The position numbers and the translations under genes were made by a program. The notes under the pieces were generated by a model. That model made no database searches. It was not told where the DNA came from and worked only from the letters and a program-made list of their open reading frames with translations. A DNA stretch of 64,000 nucleotides from Agapanthus africanus (taxonomy: Eukaryota; Streptophyta; Magnoliopsida; Asparagales; Amaryllidaceae), in the NCBI GenBank assembly GCA_030015575.1, contig CM057338.1:833458353-833522352 (forward strand), in the 5' to 3' direction. Below are positions 9,441 through 20,964 of this stretch, piece by piece (the stretch's first letter is position 1; each line of letters opens with the position of its first letter).

Positions 9441-10027
9441 GTAATCTACCGCAATGTCCATAAACTAAATAATAGAGCCCAAATTCTCTCTTGTTGGATC
9501 TAAATGATCCCGTTAAGTTGATCTTAGTCTAAATTAGACTAGCGTATCCTTAATATACGTTTAAGTTGATCTTAGTCTAAAATGAGACTAACGTATCCTT
9601 AAACCAAACCCCCAAACCAAAACCGAAAAGAATACGGATTTGGACTAATCCACGCCCTACGGGCGACAACATAAATTAGTCTCCGTATACAATCCACGCG
9701 CAACCAAAAACAAAACAAACACACACGATATGAAGTGACCATCTGGAGAAGGAGAAAGTGGTTACCGCGACGCGGTAGCGTAATTAACTGCAGGGGTTGC
9801 GCCTGTAGGGAAGAGCGTCCCCACAATCAAAAACCCCTCAAACGAGGGGGAATCTGACGAAATCTGCTACATCGGCCGCATCCGTTTAAACCTTCGATAC
9901 ATAGTGCTATAAATCAACTTGGCATCTTCGGAGAGGTGGACGGATAGCACCTATTAGCATCTTCCCCAAAATTCAGGCAAGACGGACCCGCGCGGTCGCG
10001 TCTCCGTGTTTCGGCGGGAACAGATTC

Positions 10028-10045
10028 TGGCACGCCCGGTAGGAC
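10028..10045 (+). promoter_or_regulatory. primer-binding site, Tat-type element
   Basis: TGGCACGCCCGGTAGGAC lies 5 bp after the LTR end. A copy with GTGGGAC lies at the same place after the LTR at 39526. It starts with TGG, as sites pairing with a tRNA CCA end do. I did not identify which tRNA it matches. Confidence 0.65.
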
Positions 10046-10171
10046 CTTTTCCTTTTTCCACTCCATACTTCGTGTGTCGTGTTTCGCGAACAAGTAGTGG
10101 TTTGACATGGTTGCCCTGGATTCGAGGTACTAAGATTCGGTGTCTTACACCATGCAGAAAACAGAAGATCA

Positions 10172-13100
10172 ATGGCTTCAATCTGCACTAACCGCAACTG
10201 CAACTCTCACTCTGTCCTGTCTGGAGGAGTGACTTACGAGCCCCAAGCGGCCTCCCATTTCACAATGCCGGTGGAACAGGTGACTCAAGCCACCACTGGG
10301 CTATTCTTCGGGACCATAATCCCACCAACGAGCTTCAGCGCTCCTATGCCATCTCAAGAAGCTCCAAAGAAGTCGGTCTTTGATCGGCTTACCACTACCA
10401 CGGCCCCTCTCAACGGGTCATCCAATTCCAAGTCTACTGCATCATCTTCGACAGGCTGAGCCTGAGCTCAAGTGGGCCTGTGAAGAAGCCCGCGATACCT
10501 GAAGCGGCGATCCTAAAACGGATAGCCATCCCTTCTCTAGTGAAAGAAGTCGTCAAAGCGGCTTCTCATGCTAAAAGATCAGTCTTTGCAAGACTGGATG
10601 CTCCAACTCCCGTTCCAGGCGAAATCGCCAAGGCTGCTCCTCCTGTCTGAAAGTCTGCCTTCGATAGATTGTCCATCCCCACTCAACGGATATCAGTCTT
10701 TGATAGGCTGGCGCCAATAACAGCCTCTCCTCAAAGCAGGGGGCAGGACGAAGCTCATCCAACAACGGAGGTGATCCCGGCCGCACGACATGCTCGACGT
10801 CGCCACTAGCACTGAGTGAGGAAAGCTGGGGGCAAATCCCCATGTGGACTTACCCCGTCAGCTCCAATGGTGGAAATCGATGCTGCTGTTCCAACTGGGA
10901 ACAGCTTTGAACTACTTAACAAGGTGCTCCAGAACTCGCCAACTGCCGTGCTGAAGAAATCTCCTCCACCTGTGGAGAATGCCCCAAAGACAAAGCTGGA
11001 ACATCCCCCTCAACGGTTGTCCTCTAAAATTTACAAGATCAGACGTCAAGTCCAAGACTCGGTGATTGATCAAGATTACTCTCGCCAACAGAAAAGGGTG
11101 AAAGTTCAGCGAGAAGACGACCGCCCTGTCAAGCCACAGAAGGCGACAGCTGTTTGGGTGCCCACTGCAACGGCCCCCTCAACCTCGACTGCTCACAAGA
11201 AGAGAAGACCGGAGAAAATCCTTGAGTCTGCGACGAATCGCAGGACCACTGAGCCCAGACGCCCCAAAGCTGGGGGCATGGTGGTGCATACCGTCTATAT
11301 GGCATCTGGGAAAGAGGATAGCTGTATCCCTACGGGTCATCGACCACTTACGCGATCCGTAACAAAGGCCCAGGAGCAACAACAGAAGCTTCAGGCAATG
11401 CTAACGCAAATAGCCGCACTCACTGGGCCGAAACAAATCCAGAGACCTCAGAGCAGCGCCGTGAGCAGGAAACTGATGCTGAATTCCTTCGGAGAATGAT
11501 CGAAAAGAAGGACAAGGAGGCTGCGGAACAAGCGGCCAATATAAAACAAATGGCCCCTCTATTCCAAGATATGGTGGGCAAGATGATCCAGCCGGACCCT
11601 ACAGCTGAAGATCCTCCGATTATCCTCGAAGATGACCGAGCGGAGACGTCAAATCCCCTTCCGGCTTGTTCAGCAGCCAAAGAGGAGACCATCTCAAAAG
11701 CTTCCCTGGATGATTATATAGCTCAGCAAATACGGGCTCATCAAGCATATGAAGCAACTGGCCAAGTCGTTAAAACTGGACGACCCTATCCGGGTTGGTA
11801 CAACCAGATAGAGTACCCACCGGGATACACGATCCCCAAATTCCATGTATATAAAGGGACGGGCAATCCTTACCAGCATATCGCCCAGTTCAGGGCTCTA
11901 TGTGGCAACATTGAGGGTGACGATAAACTCCTACTTCGCCAATTCGTCGGCATCTTGTCAGAGACATCGTTCGAATGGTATTTTGAACTCCTGAACGACT
12001 CTATCAAGACATTTGCAGAAATGGAGATGTTGTTCACACAAAGATTTGCAAGCACAAGCGAACGTACCCCAATCACGGCGCTTATCAATGCCAGGGTGAA
12101 GCCAGGCAAAACTTGGGTCCAGTATGCAATACGGTGGCGAAATTTATGGTCGAAATGCGAGCAGCGCATCGAAGAAGCGCCGGCAGTGGGCATGTTCGTG
12201 GGCACTCTTGACCCACAAGCGGCCATCTCGCAATTCATGATGTTCTTCAAGTCAACTACTTTCCAGGCCCTGATTGACAAGCTGGCCCAAATGGACCAGA
12301 TGGTTCATAGACTGTCTCTTTCAAAGACGGATCTTCGGAATGAAAAGGGGAAAGGAAAAGCAACTTTCGTTGCCAATACTCAACAACGGCCGAGCAACTT
12401 AAAGCCGGTGGTTCGCCAAAACAACGTGCGTCCATGCCCATCCCTCGAGGAGAGACTGGGACGTCTTTACTCGTTTCCCCAGGATAAAACGAGGAGACTG
12501 TTCGAGCTGGCAGTGAGCAACAGACTCGTCAACCTGCCGAATCCAAAATGTCCGTTGCAGCCAGGCGATGTCAACAATCCTAATTACTGCCCTTACCACC
12601 AAGCAGTAAGCCATCCAATCGAAGATTGCTTCAACTTCAAAGGCTAGATTGAAGACCAATACCAACAGGGCAAGTTCGCATTATCCGAAAACTGGAAGGT
12701 GAACCCGCCACAACCTCACGCCCCTACAAAGGTGGGCATGCCGGGGGCATCGTGCTCTTTTATAGAAGAAGCTCCATGGGAGGTCGCTCTTTCAACTAAG
12801 ACGAAAAGAATGCTGAAGGATCTTCACACATGCCCGGCAATCAGGTGGAAAAATCCACTGGAACCCGAGATCCTCAAGGGAATGCTGAAACCGTGCCCAA
12901 CTCCAAAAATTGGTAGCAATAATCAAAACGCTCAGGCCCAGCCGTCAAAGTCTTTGAAGAAGAAGAATAAAGCCAAGAAGCCCGTGAAGCCTGGTGACAA
13001 GCGCACGGACCTGCAAAAATATATCGACGCGCTAGAAGAATATAATCAGAAGGCACGTACCCCAGTCACACTCTAAGGATTTCTCAACAATATCCTTGAG

Positions 13101-13857
13101 AACGGAGATAACGACAATAACGACGGGGATGACTCGTCAGAAGAATCCGAGGACTATGTGGCAAGTTGCCACATGATCACTCATTCGGTATTAACTAATG
13201 AAGAAACTCACTCGGCGATAGAAGACAGAATAAAAGAGCTGGGGGCAGGATCGAAGCCAAAACCCTTGGAACCGTCTGACGAGATGATCGACTTGCTACT
13301 GAACGAAGCCCGTCAGAAAAGCAAAGCCAATCGAGAGAGCGAACTGGCTATATTCGAAAAAGCCAAACGCCGATGACTGGATGAAAAGGTCGAGACACCC
13401 CAACCGGAGCAAAGCATCCCTATCGCCAGCAAAAGCAAGCTTAAAGTAAGGAAACGATTCGCTAGGGCCCTGGCAATAGGAATGAAGTTGCCCTTTTTCA
13501 AAGGAAATTCCTCTGGCAATATACGTCTTGATGAAGCAGACATACATCATAACTTCTGCCTATACCATCAGAGGATTGCACACCCTACCGAGGAGTGCAT
13601 AGCCTTTAAAAAACTAGTGGCAGGGATATGTTGCCCATCGACGACACGTTCAACGAGTGAAGCGCAAGGCTCGTCGGGAACAGAAAAGCACGACAGATGA
13701 GCGCGAAAGAGCTGCTGGCAACTGTCACATAGTCGACACAAAGGGATCGCAAGTTATCACCTTTGGAAGCGACTCTGACGAAGAAATCGCCCTCAGCCCT
13801 CTCTTCAAGGAATCCACCTCCGACACAAAACATGCGAAGATTTGCGGCGAAATCTAG
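10172..13857 (+). pseudogene. Tat-type gag region
   Basis: Open segments run from 10172 to about 13857. The N-terminal part carries the peptide motif VFDRL several times, better preserved at 39676. The middle (11496-12647) is the capsid-like gag core. Downstream segments (12699-13076, 13158-13376, 13482-13857) are Lys/Glu-rich, and a second zinc-knuckle-like motif (CLYHQRIAHPTEEC) lies near 13557-13598. Gag coats the RNA genome in particles. The region is broken in a few places and is treated as a fossil. No protease-like motif follows it. Confidence 0.7.
11496..12647 (+). CDS. gag core segment with variant zinc knuckle
   Basis: This is a 383-codon open segment. Residues about 113-260 match the retrotransposon gag (capsid) family: an FHVYKGTGNP opening, then ALCG, FEWYFEL, FTQRF and a WVQYAIRW region. 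Residues 365-378 form CPYHQAVSHPIEDC, a C-x2-H-x4-H-x4-C arrangement in which His replaces the second Cys of the usual CCHC knuckle. This variant is typical of Tat-lineage gag. The segment overlaps by a few bases the upstream open segment 10816-11499 (Pro/Lys-rich) in another frame. Whether the start shown is used cannot be told. It is part of a broken element. Confidence 0.7.
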   Translation: MIEKKDKEAAEQAANIKQMAPLFQDMVGKMIQPDPTAEDPPIILEDDRAETSNPLPACSAAKEETISKASLDDYIAQQIRAHQAYEATGQVVKTGRPYPGWYNQIEYPPGYTIPKFHVYKGTGNPYQHIAQFRALCGNIEGDDKLLLRQFVGILSETSFEWYFELLNDSIKTFAEMEMLFTQRFASTSERTPITALINARVKPGKTWVQYAIRWRNLWSKCEQRIEEAPAVGMFVGTLDPQAAISQFMMFFKSTTFQALIDKLAQMDQMVHRLSLSKTDLRNEKGKGKATFVANTQQRPSNLKPVVRQNNVRPCPSLEERLGRLYSFPQDKTRRLFELAVSNRLVNLPNPKCPLQPGDVNNPNYCPYHQAVSHPIEDCFNFKG

Positions 13858-14640
13858 CTGCGTAATTGTACGTTGACTTATGACCGAAACGTCGTTAAAC
13901 TACTACAAACCCGCGACGTCCCCAGACCGATGTAGTAAAAAAAACGGTATGTCCACAAGCGAGATGGGCACGGATGAAAACCCGAAAGGGCTCCGTGAGT
14001 AAAAACAGCAGGACTACCGGCGAGTTTTGTGAAAACCCGAAAGGGCGCAATCTCGTTAAAAGACACTTGCAAGGCCTTCTCGACCTTGTGAGGAGAAACC
14101 ACCTGTGTGAGATCCTTACGACTCACAATGGAGCAACACACTTAGGGATCCCCACGATTCCTAAGGAGAAATTACACTTGCGAGATCCTCACGACTCGTA
14201 AGGAGAACCCTCTTATGAGATCCTCACGGCTCATAAGATTCAAAAGCCTTAAGCTACAGGGATCTGAATCTGTTCTTAAGCCATCACAACCTCCAGTTTT
14301 GCCCTACAAGCGGTTCAATATTGACCCTTGTATACAATCCACTGGCACGAATGAACATTTCCCTAACAGAGTCCCACCAGCGACTAGGGATATGCTCACA
14401 CGGTGAACAAACACTTGTAGGTCCTCTCGACTTGCAAGGAAAAAACACTCTTGTAAGAACCTTACGACTTATAAGAGAAAACACACTTAGGAATCCTCAC
14501 GATTCCTAAGGAGAAAACGCACCTACGAGATCCTCACGACTCGTAGGGAAAAACACCTTTATGAGACCTTTACGGCTCATGGAGTCAAAAGCCTTAGTCG
14601 ACGGGATCCTAACCTTGTTTGCTAAGCCACCTTTGTTCGA
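13858..14640. repeat. spacer with two blocks of covarying hairpin units
   Basis: Blocks at about 14060-14285 and 14405-14630 each hold five or six units in the same order as 4320-4545. Arms include TGTGAG / CTCACA, CTTAGGAATC / GATTCCTAAG, CCTACGAG / CTCGTAGG and CTTATGAG / CTCATAAG, around a core close to ATCCTCACGA. Comparing blocks, TCTACGAG / CTCGTAGA at 4440 is CCTACGAG / CTCGTAGG here, a paired change. No protein-coding signal is seen. Confidence 0.85.
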
Positions 14641-15060
14641 CATCAACAGAGGAAAATGATGATTCTCTCCTGGCAATATCCCAGTTGTAGCGATGCTGAT
14701 GCCTAAATCAATATCAAATTCCAAGTCCTTTCATGGTAAATGATGATACGCTCGTGGCAATATTCTAGTCGCAGCGATGTTGATGCTAAGATTGGCACCA
14801 GATTCCAAGTTCCATATTCGTGGCAAAAAGTCAACAAGCTAAAAATGCATATGAAATAGCCGAAATGATGGGGCAACTTGCAACGAACTCAGCAAGTAAA
14901 AATGTATGCATACAAAATAACCGAAATGGTTGGGCAACTCATAATAAAAGGCAGCGAGTAAAGAAAAAGAAAAACAGCCGAAATGATTGGGCAATCGCAA
15001 CTTTCGCGATATAAAAGCTGAAATGATAGAGCATCGCGGGAAGAAATAAAAAGAAAATAA
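14641..15060. repeat. short imperfect tandem repeats in spacer
   Basis: An approximately 90-bp unit containing AATGATGAT and GGCAATAT words occurs twice (14650-14820). Three or four copies of a unit of roughly 65-85 bp with GCCGAAATGATTGGGCAA follow (14820-15030). No gene is seen. Confidence 0.6.
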
Positions 15061-15399
15061 AATAAAATGAAACTCTTTCCCTACAGGTGAGATCACATCG
15101 ATCCCTGTATACAATCCAGGAGCGCAAACAAAGAGGGAACCATATAATCCCACCAGGCTCTATCAGAAAGAGAGCCAAGTCTTGACGGTCACATTTGCAC
15201 CCCAGGAGGCCAACAACAGCGTTCCTCCTTATGCCAGCAAGGCACAGGAGCGACACAACGAAATGGAGCCACGACAAAATCTCTAGTTCCAAATCTCGAC
15301 GGTTCATCAACAACCTAGAGACAACTGCGACATTTTTCTCGATACAACAGACGCAATGCCAGAAAACGAAGCGAATGCCAAATTCCTAGCTTCAGGGTC

Positions 15400-17030
15400 T
15401 TGACGGTAACTCATATAAAATCTGAAAGGCTACTGTATATCATCCCACATGGAGTGGTCACCACCTCGACTTTTGTCTCGATACAACAGACAAAATGTCA
15501 CTACAGCGTCCTTCATCCAACAGGATTCGGACACGCCAAAGCAAACGAAGCGAAGGCCAAATTCCGGGCTTCAGGGTCTTGACAGTAACTCATATAAAAC
15601 CTGAAAGGCTACCAGAGATCATCCCACATGGAGTAGTCACCACCTCGACGTTTGTCTAGATACAACAGACAAAATGTCACTACAGCGTCCTTCCTCCAAC
15701 AGGATTCAGACACGCCAAAGCAAACGAAACGAAGGCCAAATTTCTAGCTTCAGGGTATTGACGGTAACTCATATAAAACCTAAAAGACTACCGGGGATCA
15801 TCCCACATAGAATGGTCACCACCTCGACGTTCGTCTCTACAGCAGACGAGATGTCACAACGGCGTTCCTTCGCAGTCCAGCAGGATGCAGATGCAACGTC
15901 AACAAAAGACCTCACAGTCAAATCAAAGCGGAGTGACGGCAAAATCCCAACTCCACCTCAGCATTCGTCTCGCTACACCAGACGCAATGTCAATAACGGC
16001 ATTCCTTCACAGTCCAGCAGGATGCAGATGCAACGTCAACAAAATACCTCACAGTCGAAACAAAGCGGAGTGATAGTAAAATCCCAGCTCCACCTCAGCA
16101 TTCGTTTCGTTACAGCAGACGCAATGTCACCTTAGGGTCAAAACAACGGAGCCATGGCAAAGTCCCTAGTTCCAAATCTCGATGGTTCACCAACAACCTA
16201 GAAACTATCGGAGATCATCCCACGCCAGCGCGGAGTGGTCACCACCGTAACATTTGTCTCGATACAGCAGACGCGATTCCAGCAAAATGAAGCAAAGGAA
16301 AATTTCCTAACTTCAGGGTCTTGACAGTAACTCATATAAAACCTGAAAGACTACCGGAGATCATCCCACATGGAGTGGTCACCACCTCGATATTCGTCTC
16401 GATACAGCAGACGAGATGTCACTACAGCGTCCTTCCTCCAACAGGATTCGGACACGCCAAAACAACGAAGCGAAGGCCAAATTTCTAACTTCAGGGTCTT
16501 GACGGTAACTCATATAAAACCTGAAAGACTACCGGAGATCATCCCACATGGAGTGGTCACCATCTCGATATTCGTCTCGATACAGCAGACAAAATGTCAC
16601 TACAGCGTCCTTCCTCCGACAAGATTCGGGCACGCCAAAGCAAACGAAGCGAAGACCAAATCCCTAGCTTCAGGGTCTTGGCGGTAACTCATATAAAACC
16701 TAAAAGACTACCGGGGATCATCCTACATAGAATGGTCACCACTTCGATGTTCATCTCGATACAGCAGACGAGATGTCACCACAGCGTTCTTCCTCCAGCA
16801 GGATTCAGACGTGACAATCAAACAACGGAGCCATGGCAAAATCCCCAGTTCCAAACCTCGACGGTTCATCAACAACCTAGAGACAACCATGACATTCGTC
16901 TCGATACAGCAGACGCAATGCCACCAAACGAAGCACAGGCCAAATTCCTAGCTTCAGGGTCTTGACGATAACTCATATAAAACCTGAAAGACTATCGGAG
17001 ATCATCCCACACCAGCGCGGAGTGGTTATA
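15400..17030 (+). repeat. 177-bp tandem repeat family in spacer
   Basis: The word GACGGTAACTCATATAAAA and close variants recur near 15407, 15582, 15760, 16323, 16500, 16679 and 16966, giving a period of about 175-179 bp where consecutive. Units also share CATCCCACATGGAGTGGTCA and a CAGCAGAC word. A related block of about 132 bp (15878 and 16010) interrupts the array. Open frames across it have repeated peptides and no recognisable domain. This is where pol would be expected in an autonomous Tat element. Confidence 0.8.
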
Positions 17031-18120
17031 ACTCATCGGGGCTCCCCAAACTGAGCCTAACCTCAAGTAAAAAAGCGGCATGGCAAAATTCCAAACGCTT
17101 GCTCTTCCGACGGTCAAACTGCCTAGAAAGATTGCTTGAAGACGTCTTGTCCAGCCCCCGAAGGGATCAGAGAAACGACAGTCGCAAGGCTACTCGAACA
17201 GCAAGATTGCCTGTCGAGGGATACATCAGCCAACGCGGTGGTACGATGGGCAAAACCCTAGTACCACAGACCTTAACGGACCTCTGTCGTAAAGAGCAAA
17301 GGTTAAATGTAACGTTAGGACATTCTTGAGAGAACTCCTCGATTCGTCTTAACCTTAGAGAGATTAGCGTCCTTGATGAGAGCATCTCGATTCGCGTCGA
17401 CCCGCAGAGAGATCAGTGTCTCTGCAGGAATAAACGACGTCGGAAAAAAGAGCCACGGAAGAGTCCCTGTTCCAAATCTTGACAGTTCACAGACAGCTTG
17501 GAGATCATCTCAACATTCGTCTCATTACAATAGACGCAACATCAGCGAATTGGAACCGCGGCAATTCCCAGTTCCATGACTCGGCGGTGCACAAACAACC
17601 GAGAGTCAAACCCCAACTCCGTGAAATGCGGATGGAGTCAACAGATCCTGGTTTCGTGGAACATGACCTATGTCAATTCTGACCCCGTGGAAAGCATCCA
17701 GAACAATTCCTGGTTTCATGGAACACGGTTATGTCACTTCTGACCCCGTGGGAAGCATCTAGAGCGGAGCCTGGTCCTGTAGAACACGGATAATGTCACT
17801 TCTGACCCCGTGGGAAACATCCAGAGCAACCCTTGACTCCGTGAAATGCGGATAAAGTCAACCCCTGACACCATATGGCCAATGTCAATCTTGACTCCGT
17901 ATGGCTTATGTCAACCTTTATCGTAGAGCAATACTTCGACACTTCCTCGTCGTTAAGCAAAGCTTCGACTTGGACATTATGTCAACCCCTATCGTCGAGC
18001 AATGCTCCAACACCTCCTCGCCGTTAACCAAAACTTCGACTTGGACACATATCACCTCCCTGTCGCCAAGCAAAGCTCCGATACAGAAAAATATCAACTC
18101 ATAACCTTCTCAACCCGAGC
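17031..18120. repeat. mixed short repeats at end of spacer
   Basis: A word GTAACGTTAGGACATTCTTG near 17310 recurs near 4090 in the partial unit. Three or four copies of an approximately 61-bp unit with TTCTGACCCCGTGG start near 17671, 17732 and 17794. AGCAATGCTCC and AAGCTTCGACTTGGAC words repeat between 17930 and 18200. No gene is seen. Confidence 0.6.
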
Positions 18121-18131
18121 AATGCTCCATC

Positions 18132-18133
<2 letters not shown>

Positions 18134-18173
<40 letters not shown>
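18134..18173. repeat. AT dinucleotide microsatellite
   Basis: About 19 uninterrupted AT units. It lies between the spacer repeats and the 3' end of the antisense ORF. Confidence 0.95.
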
Positions 18174-18178
<5 letters not shown>

Positions 18179-18469
18179 TAATTCATAACTTCTCCATCAT
18201 AGAGCAATGCTCCATTTTAGGGATAGATGAAATCACAAATATCTTAACCTGAAAAAGAAGGGCACAGTCTTGCAAAGAGATTTAAATAAACTATCAACGA
18301 AATGCATATCTTAAAATGAACACATCACCATTTAAAAAAAATATACGTCTTTTTATTCACGAATCAAAATGAATACAAAGTACAATTTATGAAAGAATCA
18401 AGGATATATTTTTAGTTAAGAACATGTGTAAGAAAGAATAAAAAAATAATAATATAATACATCTTTCAA

Positions 18470-20964
18470 GCTGGCGGATGATTCAAAAGGTTCATCAGTT
18501 CATCCTTCTTTTCTTGGGTCTCTGCTTTAAAATTGACTATGGCTGCGAGATAGGCCTCCGCTTCCGACTGTTGGGCCTGATGCGAGGCAAGCCGGCCTTC
18601 AAGCTCCTGCTCAGTAGCTTTATGAGCATCAACCATCGTCAGGTAAAGATAACAGCTTTATCAACAGCCACCATGTCCTTGATTGCGGCATGAAGCTCCT
18701 GCCAAAGTTCATATGCATGGGTGGTCTTAGCTGTAAATTCAGCTTGGAGCTCCCCGAACGCAGTTGAAGCCAGCTTCCTCTCTGAGAACTTTCGGCGGAG
18801 CCTCTTTTCACAGGAAAGCGTATTAGCGGCGTACCGCTTAATCAGCCCCTGCAAGCTTGTCTTCGCATCCACCACCTCCGAAGGAAGGCGCACGCATTCA
18901 AGACTATACAAGCAAGCCTCCACTCGACGACAGAATTCGACCCAGATTTGCACCAATACTTCACTGTGATAAGTGGCAAGAAAGGGAAGAGAACCGTTGG
19001 CTTCAGCAGCAAATTCTTCGGCCGTGAGCGAGCTACCAACACGAAGGTCTTCGATTAATGCTAACAAAGCGTGAAGGCTTAACTTGGCCATACGTTTGCA
19101 TGCACGCAGCGCATAAGGGCCAGACGGCATGAGAATGCGAGTCTCCAACGGGGTAAAAGTAAGCAGAGCTGTTAAAGATTGACAAATGATCAGCGAAGGT
19201 TGCAAACTGAAGACAGATGCAAAGGCGTCGAAACTTTACTTACCCACGTTTATACAAGAAGAGTCTGGAATATCCCCAGGCCCATCGAGGACCTCAACCT
19301 CATCATCAACTTCCAGAACTACAGAAGACATGAATATTGTTATATGAAGAAGTGACAATACTGGGAAAGGAGCGAATAATGCTAACCTTGTCCGGAAGAT
19401 AGAATGATGCGCTGAGGGGATATCGCCTGTGGAGCAGCAAGTTCCAGCAGACGCTGGAAAGACTTCCGGGGAGATAGGCCAGCAATGGACGCCGCCAAGC
19501 CTCGTAGCTCTGAAAAAGACAAGGAAGGTTCAAATAATCGAAATATCTTTTTAAAAAAAGTTTGGGATAATACCTTCGATACTCCTTCCGCTTTGAACAG
19601 GAGGGATAGCAGCCTCAGCAGCCTCCCCCGTACCCTCGGGCACATCACCGGAAACGTTTGCTGGTTGAGGCACAGCAGCCACTTCAGGAACGGCAATCTC
19701 AGCCACTTGTTTCACCGCCTCTAGGCCGTCACCGGAAAGGTCCATTAAATCTATGACGAGTAAAGGCACCTCTTCAGGGCCAACGGTCGCAGAAGGAACG
19801 GAGGCCGTCAGTGGAAACTCTATAACAGGAATGGCAACCGTGGCAATCCCCTCCACACCTACGAGTGTCTCATTGGGGATATTTTCAGAGTCCATAGTCA
19901 GGGCGTGACTTGGAATCAGATCCTCTGCCATCAGCGAAGTCCCTGCAAAGTTTGCACGAGAATAAGAATATGTATATATATATAAGTAGTACAAAATATT
20001 ACAAAGAGATACATGAGTATACCGATGCACAAAGGAGCCTCTAGTATGGCTTTTTCGAGCCGACGCTCCTTCCTGAGGAGGTATACTCGCCGAGGTTCGA
20101 GGGTAGACTCGTGGCCACCGGTCCACAACGAAAGTGCATCTTCGGCGTGGGCTGAGACAGCCTGGTTAATAGCTCTCTCGCCCCCTTCTTCCAAAGGACC
20201 TATGAATATCTGCCGTATCGATGGAGGGTCTTCCTAAAAGATGACGGCAGGATAAGGCCTCTTCGGGATCTTTACATTCTCGTATTCCTCCCGTGAGCGT
20301 CTTATAGCCTCATCCAATTGTGCGGCTTCCTCTGCAGATGAACCCGAGAAAAGTAGACCACCATCTGATTCTTGCATGGCTAGTGGTTCATCTTGAAGGA
20401 TAGGCTCTGATTCCACTAAAGAGTTGAGCAGATTGGTGGCCATCTTCTTTCGCCTCTTGGACCCAGAACTAACCGCCGAAGAAGATCGCTTCCTTCCCCC
20501 TGCCGCCCTCTTTTTGAGCTGCTTCTCGGTTTTGACAGGGAGGGAAGACTTCTTCAGGACCTCCGCCAAGGGGATATTATCATCAGAACTAGGTTTTACC
20601 TCCGGAACCGTTACGGTATCCATCATCAGTCGTTCAAGCGATGCCTCTGTTGGCAATGAGGCGCGAAGCCTTTCCTCCTCTCCGAAGGTTTTAAGCGAAG
20701 CAGCAATGGCTTCTTCTGTGGAGGCACCTGTTAAAACAGCAGGCGTCAGTCAAAGTATGATAAAAAAAATGAAATGAACAGCAGAAAGATAAGGGTGAAG
20801 AATACCTGACTGCGCAAGGGCGGCCAGTTCTTTTTCGAGGATGGCTGACTGTTTGGAAGCTTCGATGGCAGCCTCCAAATCAGTATCATCGAGCGTCCCG
20901 AATAAACCCTCATTGGTCCCATATTTGCTCAAGCCTTCGTTAGACGGAGTAAGGGGCGTCGAGC
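18470..20964 (-). pseudogene. antisense ORF of Tat-type element, downstream half
   Basis: Minus-strand open segments at 20750-20964, 20234-20656, 19551-20126 and 18639-19205 match the partial copy at 4823-7374 in order and style. Features include YGTNEGLF, a KKR-rich basic patch with Ser/Glu-rich surroundings, an Ala/Val/Pro/Glu-rich middle, and a last segment of Leu/Glu-rich helical character. Intervals between segments have GT and AG borders on the minus strand with pyrimidine-rich ends, for example 20728-20805, which suggests a spliced antisense transcript. The upstream half lies beyond the copia insertion at 34097-36030. Function unknown. Fossil, not reconstructed. Confidence 0.6.

Larger units (their letters stand above)
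7389..10022 (+). repeat. Tat-type LTR, GCGC subfamily (copy 1)
   Basis: The start (TGTTTCCACAATTAG) aligns with 36895 and the end (GGCGGGAACA) lies just before the primer site. Ends are inverted (TGTTTCC / GGGAACA). Order inside: GCGC-word block, TATA box at 7956, short-hairpin leader (8030-8440), second GCGC block (8448-8812), 45-bp repeats (9206-9440), and conserved U5 (about 9500-10022). The polypurine tract that precedes copy 2 is not present before 7389, consistent with a deletion at that junction. Confidence 0.85.
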
